From NCBI GenBank assembly GCA_016929905.1, contig JAFGHX010000032.1:1-64000 (forward strand): a stretch of DNA of 64,000 nt, given 5' to 3'. A program made the position numbers and the translations under genes. A model generated the notes under the pieces. That model saw nothing but the letters and a program-made list of their open reading frames with translations. It did no database searches and was not told where the DNA came from. This document shows, in pieces, positions 55,301 to 62,716 of the stretch. Each line of letters begins with the position of its first letter. Within the stretch, counting starts at the first letter, position 1. The stretch is from Kiritimatiellia bacterium. GTDB taxonomy: Bacteria; Verrucomicrobiota; Kiritimatiellia; JAFGHX01.

Positions 55301-56173
55301 GTTCGGCTGCAGGTTGAGCACCTGGCCGAGGTCCACGTGCCCTTCGCGGCTGCGCTTGCGCAGGCGCGCGATCCGGTTGCCCGACTCGCTCTCCAGAACG
55401 ATGTCGCCGTCGGCCCCGTCCCGCAGCGCCGGCCGCCAGCCGGGAATATCGTCCCCCCCGCTGCCGTGGCTCTCGAAGTCTCCGTTCACGACCAGGTTCC
55501 GGCCCTCGAATGCCACAAACCGCAGGGACATGGGGTTGTCGAGGTTCTTCGTCGGGTTCGCGCCCCAGGTGCTGTTCTCGGGCGACGCATAGTTCTCGCG
55601 CATGAAATTCATGCGCCAGACATGCCCGCGCGACGGCGGCTTGACCCCGAGCCCTTGGAACGGGATCTCGATCTCGATCACCCACCTGTCCGCCAGCTTC
55701 CGGGCCGCGCTGCGCCAACCGCCGTCGGGATCCCATGTCCTGCCGCGCGCATCGGCGTCGTACTGCTGGCCGAGCGCGTTGGCGATGAGATGATAGTGGG
55801 TGCCCGGTTCCCACGGTTCCGGGTCCAACATCAGCTCCACGCAGTCGTCGTCATACACCGCACCGTCATGCTTGCGATCCAGGTGCCGCAGGCCGCGCAT
55901 GTTTCGCTCGAGACATTCGAAGGCGACGTACAGGGCCTTGTGGTCAAATCCGAGCCTGACCCGAGTCCGCTGCTCTGCCGGCCTGTCCAAACCCAGCGCA
56001 TGGAACCCGTCCAGAACCAGCGCCTCCCGCCACGCCGCGTCGTCCAGTTGTCCGTCGACGACCGGCGCGGCGTTCAGGCGGGGACAGACCGGCGTTTCCG
56101 CCGGCACGCCCGCCCCGGATACCGATATCGCGCCAAGCAGACCAGCACCGATGAGCAAACGGAGCCTGTGCAT
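52307..56173 (-). CDS. Secreted GH20-like multidomain hexosaminidase-type protein (paralogue B)
   Basis: This 1,288-residue protein has the same domain order as the one at 24422-28306: signal peptide (MHRLRLLIGAGLLGAISVSG), CBM9-like, jelly-roll, discoidin-like (VVFDLGKDYFVRQLEV), GH20b alpha/beta (FVLSPYPREL...), TIM barrel with GIDEIYQDG (Asp-Glu near residue 879) and a C-terminal beta domain ending PILFAVTGTV. AGGAGG lies 5 nt before the ATG. By eye the two paralogues align over their whole length. It is upstream of the beta-propeller gene and downstream of GH4, all on one strand. It probably acts on a HexNAc-containing glycan outside the cytosol. Confidence 0.8.
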   Translation of the reverse strand: MHRLRLLIGAGLLGAISVSGAGVPAETPVCPRLNAAPVVDGQLDDAAWREALVLDGFHALGLDRPAEQRTRVRLGFDHKALYVAFECLERNMRGLRHLDRKHDGAVYDDDCVELMLDPEPWEPGTHYHLIANALGQQYDADARGRTWDPDGGWRSAARKLADRWVIEIEIPFQGLGVKPPSRGHVWRMNFMRENYASPENSTWGANPTKNLDNPMSLRFVAFEGRNLVVNGDFESHGSGGDDIPGWRPALRDGADGDIVLESESGNRIARLRKRSREGHVDLGQVLNLQPNTDYRLTARVKYEMDGPAWIFAWPGPPPQVVKKLDGRSKGWETVELRFKSGGKASTAVSGHLGYGRGVGTLFFDDMEVAAVPDYRDPSLLCLTGNSGTGDGNRKVEGSYRYFEPGQDVEFRSRSGDKAENGAPIPFTVGMLTDGAASAVLLTQGKVSISSRLGVQGADVVFDLGKDYFVRQLEVHGSTAQIRNVLAYVRPEGRDTYTLVGCSLGRLVAGPDDDALAYVRLRDLDSAARDVRLRVQTGGRPLSLAEVQIWGEPMNGHEPGAVKALALQAGKEAPVPSAADVPLVKGRGSFVLSPYPRELNRLERGFVLTKATRIVPANPGDARTLRTAEILQEDIKRATGWPLPIAAEPGAGTGQGVIVLGRVPLAGAFARAVQDAGVRVTPTDPGEQGYVMKIAPGQVTIVGSDDAGAFYGTQALMQLIEQIRGEPVPLPGLLVRDWPFLKLRLAYIYITDMRFEGWYQDLLRALTRQRYNGLYARGILKDGRVSECAGGGSPTQAWTQEVGAFCADRFVQLIPTVSVVGEWMYWGPHKHCIEKKPGEERAPRGHGICIDPTLPEAEQLVYKALQDAAEVFPSRIIDIGIDEIYQDGRWCMSERNKNTDPYKAWADFVMRNYTFCKKLGKEVTMLDTMLARECGEKFHPPYNSFWKLRETLPRDIIITTWKGQESRDYLRGKGHRLISWTGYTAFGDSVPHREPLWGQIMAHWGLSYAEEDTFYGNGPTYFGYPNFVYWGEEMWSPDQPDRLAEVEPKRFTPGYAAHLRRAIMNFEALRRGFTFPSLTGDRDFFQVDLNPFVNRALRDDVAGDGKGWLDLGPYYDCRRLPTGRCELGGVPFDLPGKAVMLEGPGIADRTLPGEVTGISVRRRAASLLFLHAVSTVPNLYNMSKEPTKAAFYRVNYADGSSAETRLSWRKNIVEWDHDQSGLSRPGYVPQARPVWLGNTRSGQDITLYAYEWVNPHPEKEIAGIDFLTRDIKTIMKPILFAVTGTVPRE

Positions 56174-56276
56174 GAGTGCCTCCTGTTCGTCCGCGCGGGT
56201 GCGCGAGTTGACTCGTAACATTGATCGGTTATTCCGGCGGTCGTTGCAAGCGATTTAACGCAAACCACCTCTGCGC

Positions 56277-57725
56277 TCACGCCGAGGCCCGGCGCAGTTC
56301 CGCGCCCGTGCGCACCTTCAGCCGCGCGGCCCCGGCATAGGATTTCGCCGGGATGCGCGCGCCGTTCTTCAGCCGCTTCCTCGCCTCGCGCACGGCCTTC
56401 GCGTACTGCGGCAACCAGCGCGCCTGCGCCGCGAGCAGTTCGTCGACCATCTGCCAGATCTCGGGCGGGTTGCACACGGCGCCCACAAGCGGGTCCATCA
56501 TCATCGCCTGGCGCAGCAGCCTGTCGTCGCCGCCCACGGCCGCGGCCACGGCCAGCCGCTGCACGTTGATGCTCGCGTTGCAGACCGCCGCGCAGCCGAG
56601 CGGCAGATCGCCGACCACCGGCGTGTTGATGCCCGTACGATCCACGTAGCCCGGCACCTCCACGATCGCGTCCGGCGGCAGGTTCGTGATGATCCCGCCG
56701 TTCGGCACGTTGAAATGGCCGCGGTACACACGGCCCGTCTCCAGACTCTCGATAATGTGCGAGCCGTGCTCGTGACTGCGGCCTGAAGCGGCGTATTCCG
56801 GCGCCGGCTGCTTCATCCATGTCGCGAAATCCGTTTCGAACAGCTCGCGCTGCTCCAGACACACTCGCAGAAAACCGCCCGTCTCGCCGCGATTCCAGGC
56901 GCGCATGTCGATCCACTTCCTGATCTCATCCGGCCGCTTCCGGTACCAGGGCAGATACTCGCTCAGATGCCCGTTGGATTCCGTGCTGAAATAGCCGAAT
57001 CGCCGCATCATGTCGATCCGGACCTTCTCCGCACGGCTGTACTCCGGATGCCGCTCGAACGCCTGCAGCAGCCGGCCGGTCAGGTCCTTGCCCTTGTGGG
57101 CGACCCGGATGAACCACGTCTGGTGGTTGATGCCGGCCGCCACGATGTCTACCTCTTCCTTCTTCAAGCCCAGTACGTCGGCAATCTTCCGGTGCCCGCC
57201 CTGCACGCCGTGGCACAGCCCGATCGTCCGAACATCCCCGTAACGGTTTCCCGCCCACGTCATCATCGCCATCGGGTTGGCGTAGTTGAACAGCAGGCAG
57301 CCCGGCGCCGCCACGTCCCGAATGTCCCGGCAGAAGTCCAGCAGCGCCGGTATGCCGCGCTGCGCGTACATGATGCCGCCCGCGCAGAGCGTGTCCCCCA
57401 CGCATTGATCCACACCGTACCGCAGCGGGATCTCGATGTCCGACCTGAACGGGGATAACCCGCCGATCCGCGCAACGCAAAACACATACTTCGCGTCCCG
57501 AAGCGCCTCGCGCCGGTCCAGCGTCGCCGTGAGCTCCGCCTCCAGCCCGTTCGCCCGGATATCCAGGGCGCAACGCTCATACACCATCTCCAGATTCCGC
57601 TTGTCGATGTCGGTGAACGCCAGTCGAACCGCGCGAAACTCGGGCACCGACAGAATGTCCTCCACCAAGCGCCTCGTGAACCCGATGCTGCCCGCCCCGA
57701 TAAACGCCACTTTGAATTTCATCAT
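56277..57725 (-). CDS. GH4 family NAD-dependent glycosidase (alpha-galactosidase / glucuronidase type)
   Basis: This 482-residue cytosolic enzyme uses NAD+ and a divalent metal in an oxidation-elimination mechanism. Visible motifs are the dinucleotide-binding FIGAGSIGFT (residues 8-17), a FTDID acidic strand, the metal-ligand CHGVQG (about 170) and NHQTW (about 198-202), and FNVPNGGIITNLP. The CHGVQG motif places it nearer MelA/AglA-type alpha-glycosidases than phospho-beta-glucosidases. An AAGG site lies 5-8 nt before the tandem ATG ATG. Upstream lies a remnant of an AraC gene in divergent orientation. A second, decayed GH4 start is at 62531-62620. Confidence 0.9.
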   Translation of the reverse strand: MMKFKVAFIGAGSIGFTRRLVEDILSVPEFRAVRLAFTDIDKRNLEMVYERCALDIRANGLEAELTATLDRREALRDAKYVFCVARIGGLSPFRSDIEIPLRYGVDQCVGDTLCAGGIMYAQRGIPALLDFCRDIRDVAAPGCLLFNYANPMAMMTWAGNRYGDVRTIGLCHGVQGGHRKIADVLGLKKEEVDIVAAGINHQTWFIRVAHKGKDLTGRLLQAFERHPEYSRAEKVRIDMMRRFGYFSTESNGHLSEYLPWYRKRPDEIRKWIDMRAWNRGETGGFLRVCLEQRELFETDFATWMKQPAPEYAASGRSHEHGSHIIESLETGRVYRGHFNVPNGGIITNLPPDAIVEVPGYVDRTGINTPVVGDLPLGCAAVCNASINVQRLAVAAAVGGDDRLLRQAMMMDPLVGAVCNPPEIWQMVDELLAAQARWLPQYAKAVREARKRLKNGARIPAKSYAGAARLKVRTGAELRRASA

Positions 57726-57783
57726 GAAAACCTTGTTAAGTTCGACCTTCTGTGCTACCCTATTGCATGGCAGACACGGTTTA

Positions 57784-57812
57784 AATATGAAATTTGTGCG
57801 GCGAATTGTAAA
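57784..57812 (-). promoter_or_regulatory. Candidate GH4 promoter
   Basis: On the minus strand TTTACA (57807-57812) and CATATT (57784-57789) are separated by 17 nt, about 60 bp upstream of the GH4 start, in the most AT-rich segment of the neighbourhood. Confidence 0.35.
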
Positions 57813-57820
57813 TCCGTGCT

Positions 57821-57900
57821 ATGCCAGTAAATTGACGAACTCAAGCGGAGAGGATCGGGCGGCAACGCGTTCTGCCTGCGCAAGCCCGCGCTGTTCATGC
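57821..57900 (+). pseudogene. 5' remnant of an AraC-family regulator gene
   Basis: The DNA aligns to the first 85 bp of the intact AraC gene at 62717. The shared strings are CCGTGCTATG, GACGAACT, and CCTGCGCAAGCCCG followed by CTGTTC. A 1-nt shift after the ATG breaks the frame (ATG CCA GTA AAT TGA). The displaced frame still reads IDELK...LRKPALF against IDELE...LRKPVLF in the intact gene. The rest of the regulator is absent. Confidence 0.8.
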
Positions 57901-57953
57901 CGCGGGCCGGGGGATTTGCGGGGGAAGCCGGGCCGGCGATACGCCATGGGGGA

Positions 57954-59150
57954 ATGATGGGAACAATTGTAGAGCCGGACTATGAGAAGGCCATTCGGGA
58001 TGCGGGCGCCGTCTTCGACGGTCTCGAGGCGTCGCCGCGCGGGTTCGCGATCACGTTTCTGAGCTGGCTCTTTCAGGACACGGACAACCGAAGACTGATC
58101 GCCTTCCGCGAGCGGTTTCATCTGGACAGAGTCCTCGACGAGGCGCAGGACGAATGGCAGGCCCTGTTGGCCCTGCGCAACTGGGTCTATATGCAGAACG
58201 ACAAGGGCGGCAACAGGGTTTCCGAAGAGGTTCATGACGTGTATAACGAAGACATGTTGCTGGCCTGCAACGGTGGCGCGTCCTTCTTCTGCACGCACTA
58301 CCAGCGTCTTCTTGTTTCCGTGCTCAGCGCCATGGGTTGGGTGGCTCGCCGGGTGGCAACGGACGTGGACAACGAACGGTGGAAGGTCTTCAACATGCAC
58401 GCGGTCAACGAGGTGTGGGTGAACTCGCTGCGCAAATGGGTCCTTCTCGACTCGATGTTCGATATTCATTTCGCCCGCCGCGGCGTTCCTCTGTCCGCCT
58501 ACGAAATCCACAGGGAGGTTTTCGAAGGCCGGCGCGACGAGATCCGGACGCACAAGGGGCCAAAGGGGGAAACGACCGACTACGACGGCCGCCTGAACCC
58601 GAACGACCCCTACGGCCGGGCGACCTGCAAGGACCGTATCCCCCATCTGGACAAGTTCTTCTGGCGCCGATACCACCAGCAGAACGACGTCTTTTCGCAC
58701 TGCGGCTATTACGGAAGCATGGGCACACAGATTCTTCTGATGGACAGTCTGTACGGGGGCAGGAACTGGATGATCGCCCGGACGGACGACAAGGGCGAAT
58801 GGACCGGCTTTCAGAAGGAGAAGTACTCGGAGACCGGAATCGTGACCCCGTCGATCCCGGACGTCTATTTCGACGTGAACACGGCTTGCCTGGTGCCGAA
58901 GCTGTCGGATCCTCCGTTGAAGGAACGCCGGCTCTGCCTGTTCGGCGTGAGCTCCTTCACTCCGAACCTGGATTATATGGAGGTCAACCAGGACGACCGA
59001 GCCTGGGTCCCCTACGCCATCCATAGGCGGGTCCAGTGGCCCCTCCATACGGGCGACAATTCCCTCGCCGTGCGCATGGTCAACAAACTGGGCCGAAGAG
59101 GGCCGGAGACGCGACTCGCGCTGAAGAACGTACGGTTCGAGGATCACTGA
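57954..59150 (+). CDS. Transglutaminase-like (papain-fold) protein
   Basis: This 398-residue protein has a transglutaminase-core triad pattern: Cys113 in GASFFCTHYQ, His149 in NMHAVNEVW and Asp166 in WVLLDSMFDIHF. The family includes proteases, peptide N-glycanases and cross-linking enzymes; the specific reaction is unknown. No signal peptide is seen. The frame continues upstream without a stop into the AraC remnant, so the original 5' end may have been replaced. Two adjacent ATGs (57954, 57957) have only a GGGGGA site immediately before them. A heptamer-plus-hairpin repeat follows the stop. Confidence 0.75.
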   Translation: MMGTIVEPDYEKAIRDAGAVFDGLEASPRGFAITFLSWLFQDTDNRRLIAFRERFHLDRVLDEAQDEWQALLALRNWVYMQNDKGGNRVSEEVHDVYNEDMLLACNGGASFFCTHYQRLLVSVLSAMGWVARRVATDVDNERWKVFNMHAVNEVWVNSLRKWVLLDSMFDIHFARRGVPLSAYEIHREVFEGRRDEIRTHKGPKGETTDYDGRLNPNDPYGRATCKDRIPHLDKFFWRRYHQQNDVFSHCGYYGSMGTQILLMDSLYGGRNWMIARTDDKGEWTGFQKEKYSETGIVTPSIPDVYFDVNTACLVPKLSDPPLKERRLCLFGVSSFTPNLDYMEVNQDDRAWVPYAIHRRVQWPLHTGDNSLAVRMVNKLGRRGPETRLALKNVRFEDH

Positions 59151-59151
59151 T

Positions 59152-59185
59152 GTGGGCTTCGCCCGCAACCCTGAGGTCAGAGGTC
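59152..59185. repeat. Mini-hairpin plus heptamers, overlapping a stop codon
   Basis: GTGGGCTTCGCCCGC (59152-59166) is followed by TGAGGTC and AGAGGTC (59172-59185), the same combination as at 44030. The stop codon of the minus-strand Gfo/Idh gene (59177-59179) lies inside the heptamers. Confidence 0.85.
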
Positions 59186-60208
59186 GGCGACCAGAGGATA
59201 CCGGTCCAGTTCCACCGCCTGATTGCGCTCCGTGGATTCCACGGCCGCATAGACCAGCCGCATGGTCTTCAGGTAGTCCTCGCCCGTGAACTCGGGCCGC
59301 GTTCCCGTCTGCAATGCCTCAAAGAGACCCGCATGGCAATCCACAATGCCCTGGCCGCACGAATTTCCGTAGCTGTTTCGCTGTTCATCCGTAACCCATG
59401 GAAAAGGACGGATCGGCTCCGGGGTGTTCACATGCATGCCTTGGGCGGTGGATACCCGTATGGCATTGTCACCGTCCAATTCCAGTGAACCGCAGTCGCC
59501 GTCCACGAAAATCTGCGAATCGATCTTTTCGCTCAACGAAACGGAGCACAACGCATTCGGGTAACGCAGTACGGCGGTCATGATGCTTTCGCACGGCAAG
59601 TCATCCCAGCGCCGGAGGGCATGGCAATAGACGCTTTGCGGCTCGCCGAAATAGAAACGGGCAAGGTCAAACAAATGGCAGCCCATGTCCGTAATGATCG
59701 AATGCCGCAGGCTGCACGAAAAAGGCTGGGCTCCGAACAGCTCCCGCGTGGCCGATTTCAGCGTAATCTGAATCCTACGCGGGGTGCCGATCACGCCCAG
59801 ATCCAACGCATGCTTGAACGCGCGAAATTGGGCGATCCACCGGAAGTTCTCATGAATGAAGAAGGGGATGCCGGCTTGCTTGCACACGCTGACCATGGAA
59901 AGACACGTTGCGTAGTCCGGGCCCATGGGCTTCTGGCAGATCACAGGGATCTTGTACTTTGCCGCAAGCGCGACCTGCTCGGCATGCGCAGGAACTTCTG
60001 TGACTATGTCAATAAAATCAAGTTCTTCGGCTTGAAGAAGCGTTTCGAGATCCGTAAATACCTTCTTGATGTTGAACTTCTGAGCCAGTGTTTCCGCTTT
60101 CGGCCGGGTTCGATTGCACAGAGCCACGATTTCGGCACCGCCAATTTCGCGCCATGCCGGAATTTGAAATTGGGACCAAAAACCCGCTCCGACAACCGCG
60201 AGCCGCAT
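59177..60208 (-). CDS. Gfo/Idh/MocA-family oxidoreductase
   Basis: This 343-residue protein has the family layout. A Rossmann N-terminus (MRLAVVGAGFWSQFQIPAWR, then IVALCNRTRPKAE) is followed by the VICQKPMG motif (EKP-type, catalytic lysine region, about residue 95) and a C-terminal alpha/beta domain with DMGCHLFDLARFYFG carrying the expected His. It oxidises or isomerises a sugar or sugar acid with NAD(P). A GTG 14 codons upstream follows AAGGAGG closely (4 nt) and is an alternative start. The last codons (VADL, stop) lie in heptamers. It is divergent from DUF4838 paralogue C. Confidence 0.9.
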   Translation of the reverse strand: MRLAVVGAGFWSQFQIPAWREIGGAEIVALCNRTRPKAETLAQKFNIKKVFTDLETLLQAEELDFIDIVTEVPAHAEQVALAAKYKIPVICQKPMGPDYATCLSMVSVCKQAGIPFFIHENFRWIAQFRAFKHALDLGVIGTPRRIQITLKSATRELFGAQPFSCSLRHSIITDMGCHLFDLARFYFGEPQSVYCHALRRWDDLPCESIMTAVLRYPNALCSVSLSEKIDSQIFVDGDCGSLELDGDNAIRVSTAQGMHVNTPEPIRPFPWVTDEQRNSYGNSCGQGIVDCHAGLFEALQTGTRPEFTGEDYLKTMRLVYAAVESTERNQAVELDRYPLVADL

Positions 60209-60511
60209 CGTTCGCCCCGAATGATTCTGGCAATCCGTGCAGGAACCCACCTGTCCTCCTTCCGTTCTGCCGAAGAGCGTTCTAGACCAGTATGCACAGC
60301 AGCCAGAAAATTCAAGACACAAGGCGAAGGGAGGCTCACGAGCGAAGCGATGCGGGAATATGTTTCCGTCAAGGCACAAAAACACTATTTTTCGCACGGA
60401 CTTCATCTTTCGGTTCCGTTGGCGGTGCGATAGGTATTGGAGGTGGACGAAACGCGTGTCTGGCCTGAGGGCGGCGGTCGGGCAGGTGCAGGAAAGAGGA
60501 GGGCTGCGGAG
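60209..60511. other. Divergent regulatory gap between Gfo/Idh and DUF4838-C
   Basis: No gene is evident in these 303 bp. The segment around 60355-60410 is relatively AT-rich (GGAATATGTTTCC, CAAAAACACTATTTTTCGC) and probably holds promoters for one or both flanking genes, but no clear -35/-10 pair was settled on. Confidence 0.45.
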
Positions 60512-62461
60512 ATGAAGACGCACCATGTGCTCATCCTGATCGCTCCGTTCGCAGCGGCTTGTTCGGTTAACGGCCTGACGCTGGTCCGGGACGGGCAGCC
60601 GGCGGCTACGATCGTCGTGCCGAAGGAGCCGTCCTTCGGGGTGAAGGCCGGCGGCGAATACCTGACCAACTACGTGCACAAGATGACGGGCGCGGAGTTG
60701 CCGGTCGTGACCGAGGGCGCGAACGTGAAGGGCGCGGTTGTGGTCCTGGGCCCGTGCGCCGCGCTCGCGCGCTACGGCGTGGGGACCGACGGCCTGGAGT
60801 ACGACGACTGGTTCATCAGGTCGGGCCGCGATTTCCTCGCGATTGTCGGGCGCGACGTCGACTGGGGCCCGGACGCCTGGCGGAGCTGCATCGGCACGTT
60901 CAACGGCGTCATCGCGTTTCTCGAAGACTACTGCGGGGTGCGCACCTACATGCCATGCGAACTCGGCGAATTCGTGCGCCCGCGCCGGACGCTCTCGGTG
61001 CCCGATACGATCGTTGTGCACGGGCGTAAGAGCGTGCTGTGGGGCGGGCCCAGTCTCCCGGCGGGCGGCTGGAACCGCCGCTACATCCGGTGGCGGCTCG
61101 CCCCGGGCGTGCGCTACAAGAGCCACGGCGGGCACAGTTGGGCGGCGGCCATACCGGTGAAGGACTATTTCGCCGAACACCCGGAGTACTTCGCGCTGGT
61201 CAAGGGCAAGCGCAACGACAACTGGCAGAGCTCTCTGTGCGTGACGCATCCGGATGTGCTGAAGCTCAAGATTGCCTGGGCCGAGAAACTGCTCGAGGAC
61301 TACGACTGCATCGAGATCGGGCATCCGGACGGATACAGGGAGGGCAGCGACTACTGCCCGCCGTGCGAATGTGAGAAGTGCCGCGGGCTCGGCGAGATCA
61401 AGGACCGCGTGTACGGGTTCCACAAGCAGGTGGCGGAGGCCGTGCGCAAATCGCGGCCCGGCAAAATGCTGGTGATGACGGCGTACCAGGAAACCGCCGT
61501 TCCGCGGCCGGATTGGCGGTTCCCGGACAACGTCCTGATCGAGAGTTGCGGGCGCGCGGCCCGCCCCGTGAGCGAATGGGCGAAGATCCACGACCGGTAC
61601 GCGGCCTACGTCTACAATTGGTACCCCTGGCGGCACTCGTTCGGGCCTCAGTTCTCGCTCAACCGGGTGCGTCAGACCTTCGAGAATCTGAAGCAGTTCA
61701 ACATGCGGCTTGTCTACTACTGCTCTTCGGGGGCCAACTGGGGCGTGGAATGGCCGCAGTACTACCTGGACTACCGGTTGCGGATGAATTGGGACGACGA
61801 TCCGGAGCGGATTCTGAACGAGGCCTGTCGCGACATGTACGGGCCCGCGGCCGACACCATGCGCGAATTCTTCGCCTGGATCGATACCTGCCAGGGGTTG
61901 TCCGGGAGGGAGTCCGACGATCCCGTGCGCCGCAAGGACAAGCGCGAAGAGGAGTTCCTGCGCCGCTGGCCGCCCGAAAACACCGGGCGCGCCCTGGCGC
62001 TGCTGGAGCGGGCGGTACAAGCCGCCGGCGCGGACGAAGCGGTGAAGGCGCGGATCGAACTGGCGCGGCCCAGCCTCGAATACGTGGTGCGCATGTACGC
62101 CGGGTACAAGGCTCATCGGGACTACCTCGCGGCCGGCAAGAGCCAGGAAAGCTACCGGCGACTGGCCGCCGCGGTGGGCGAACGGAACCGTTGGATTGAC
62201 GCGTTCGTCGCGAAGCAGGAGTCCGGCTACTACAGGGACCGCGGCCTGCTCGATCCGTTCCAGCGCCGGAAGACAGGAGTCCATCAAGGCATCGAGCGGA
62301 CCGTGAAGAGCGATCTGCTGATGAACACCTCCAGTCACAACCGCTACCGGGAACCGTGGAACATGGACTTCACAGCCACAGTCAAAACGCAGGCCGAACA
62401 GGAAGAGGCGCTGAGAAAGCAGAGAGAGGATATCCGCCGCGTGGAACTCATGACGCCCTGA
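60512..62461 (+). CDS. Secreted DUF4838 protein (paralogue C)
   Basis: This 649-residue protein closely resembles paralogue B over its full length: signal LILIAPFAAACS, alpha/beta domain TIVVPKEPSFGVKAGGEYL, barrel segments HPEYFALVKGKRND and CVTHPDVLK, cysteine cluster CPPCECEKC near residue 281, DNVLIESCG, and the LRMNWDDDPERILNEA helix. It ends VELMTP, like B (EELMTP). The start at MKTHHV has GAGGAGG 9 nt upstream. It is the only DUF4838 gene here on the plus strand. It is followed by the decayed GH4 start and the intact AraC regulator. Confidence 0.82.
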   Translation: MKTHHVLILIAPFAAACSVNGLTLVRDGQPAATIVVPKEPSFGVKAGGEYLTNYVHKMTGAELPVVTEGANVKGAVVVLGPCAALARYGVGTDGLEYDDWFIRSGRDFLAIVGRDVDWGPDAWRSCIGTFNGVIAFLEDYCGVRTYMPCELGEFVRPRRTLSVPDTIVVHGRKSVLWGGPSLPAGGWNRRYIRWRLAPGVRYKSHGGHSWAAAIPVKDYFAEHPEYFALVKGKRNDNWQSSLCVTHPDVLKLKIAWAEKLLEDYDCIEIGHPDGYREGSDYCPPCECEKCRGLGEIKDRVYGFHKQVAEAVRKSRPGKMLVMTAYQETAVPRPDWRFPDNVLIESCGRAARPVSEWAKIHDRYAAYVYNWYPWRHSFGPQFSLNRVRQTFENLKQFNMRLVYYCSSGANWGVEWPQYYLDYRLRMNWDDDPERILNEACRDMYGPAADTMREFFAWIDTCQGLSGRESDDPVRRKDKREEEFLRRWPPENTGRALALLERAVQAAGADEAVKARIELARPSLEYVVRMYAGYKAHRDYLAAGKSQESYRRLAAAVGERNRWIDAFVAKQESGYYRDRGLLDPFQRRKTGVHQGIERTVKSDLLMNTSSHNRYREPWNMDFTATVKTQAEQEEALRKQREDIRRVELMTP

Positions 62462-62530
62462 CCGCCGGAGCACGCCGCTCGAAAGGCAATGCGTTGCCGC
62501 TTCGCCTCCGGGAAACCCGAGCCCCCGCGG

Positions 62531-62620
62531 TCAAAACCGCGCCGAGAAGCCGCGCCCTGCCCACCGCCCGGTGAACCCGATGCCGCGCACCCCGGCAACC
62601 GCCACTTTGAATGCCATCAT
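62531..62620 (-). pseudogene. 5' remnant of a GH4 gene (29 codons)
   Basis: The frame reads MMAFKVAVAGVRGIGFT followed by GRW and then unrelated residues to a stop. The intact GH4 at 57725 starts MMKFKVAFIGAGSIGFTRR. The upstream DNA (62621-62660) also aligns to the GH4 upstream region. Conserved glycines of the NAD-binding loop are partly lost and the remaining 450 codons are missing. Confidence 0.8.
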
Positions 62621-62716
62621 GGAGACCTTGCTCCGTTTCGACTTCCGTGCTATCCTCCGACACGGAGCGGAACGGCGGAAAGACGAACGCCGTGCGGTGA
62701 ACCGGAAGACCGTGCT

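Noticed and set aside
59177..62473. A single 1,098-codon minus-strand gene reaching to 62473
   Set aside because: Only the last 343 codons are a real Gfo/Idh enzyme; the rest is the antisense shadow of DUF4838 paralogue C.
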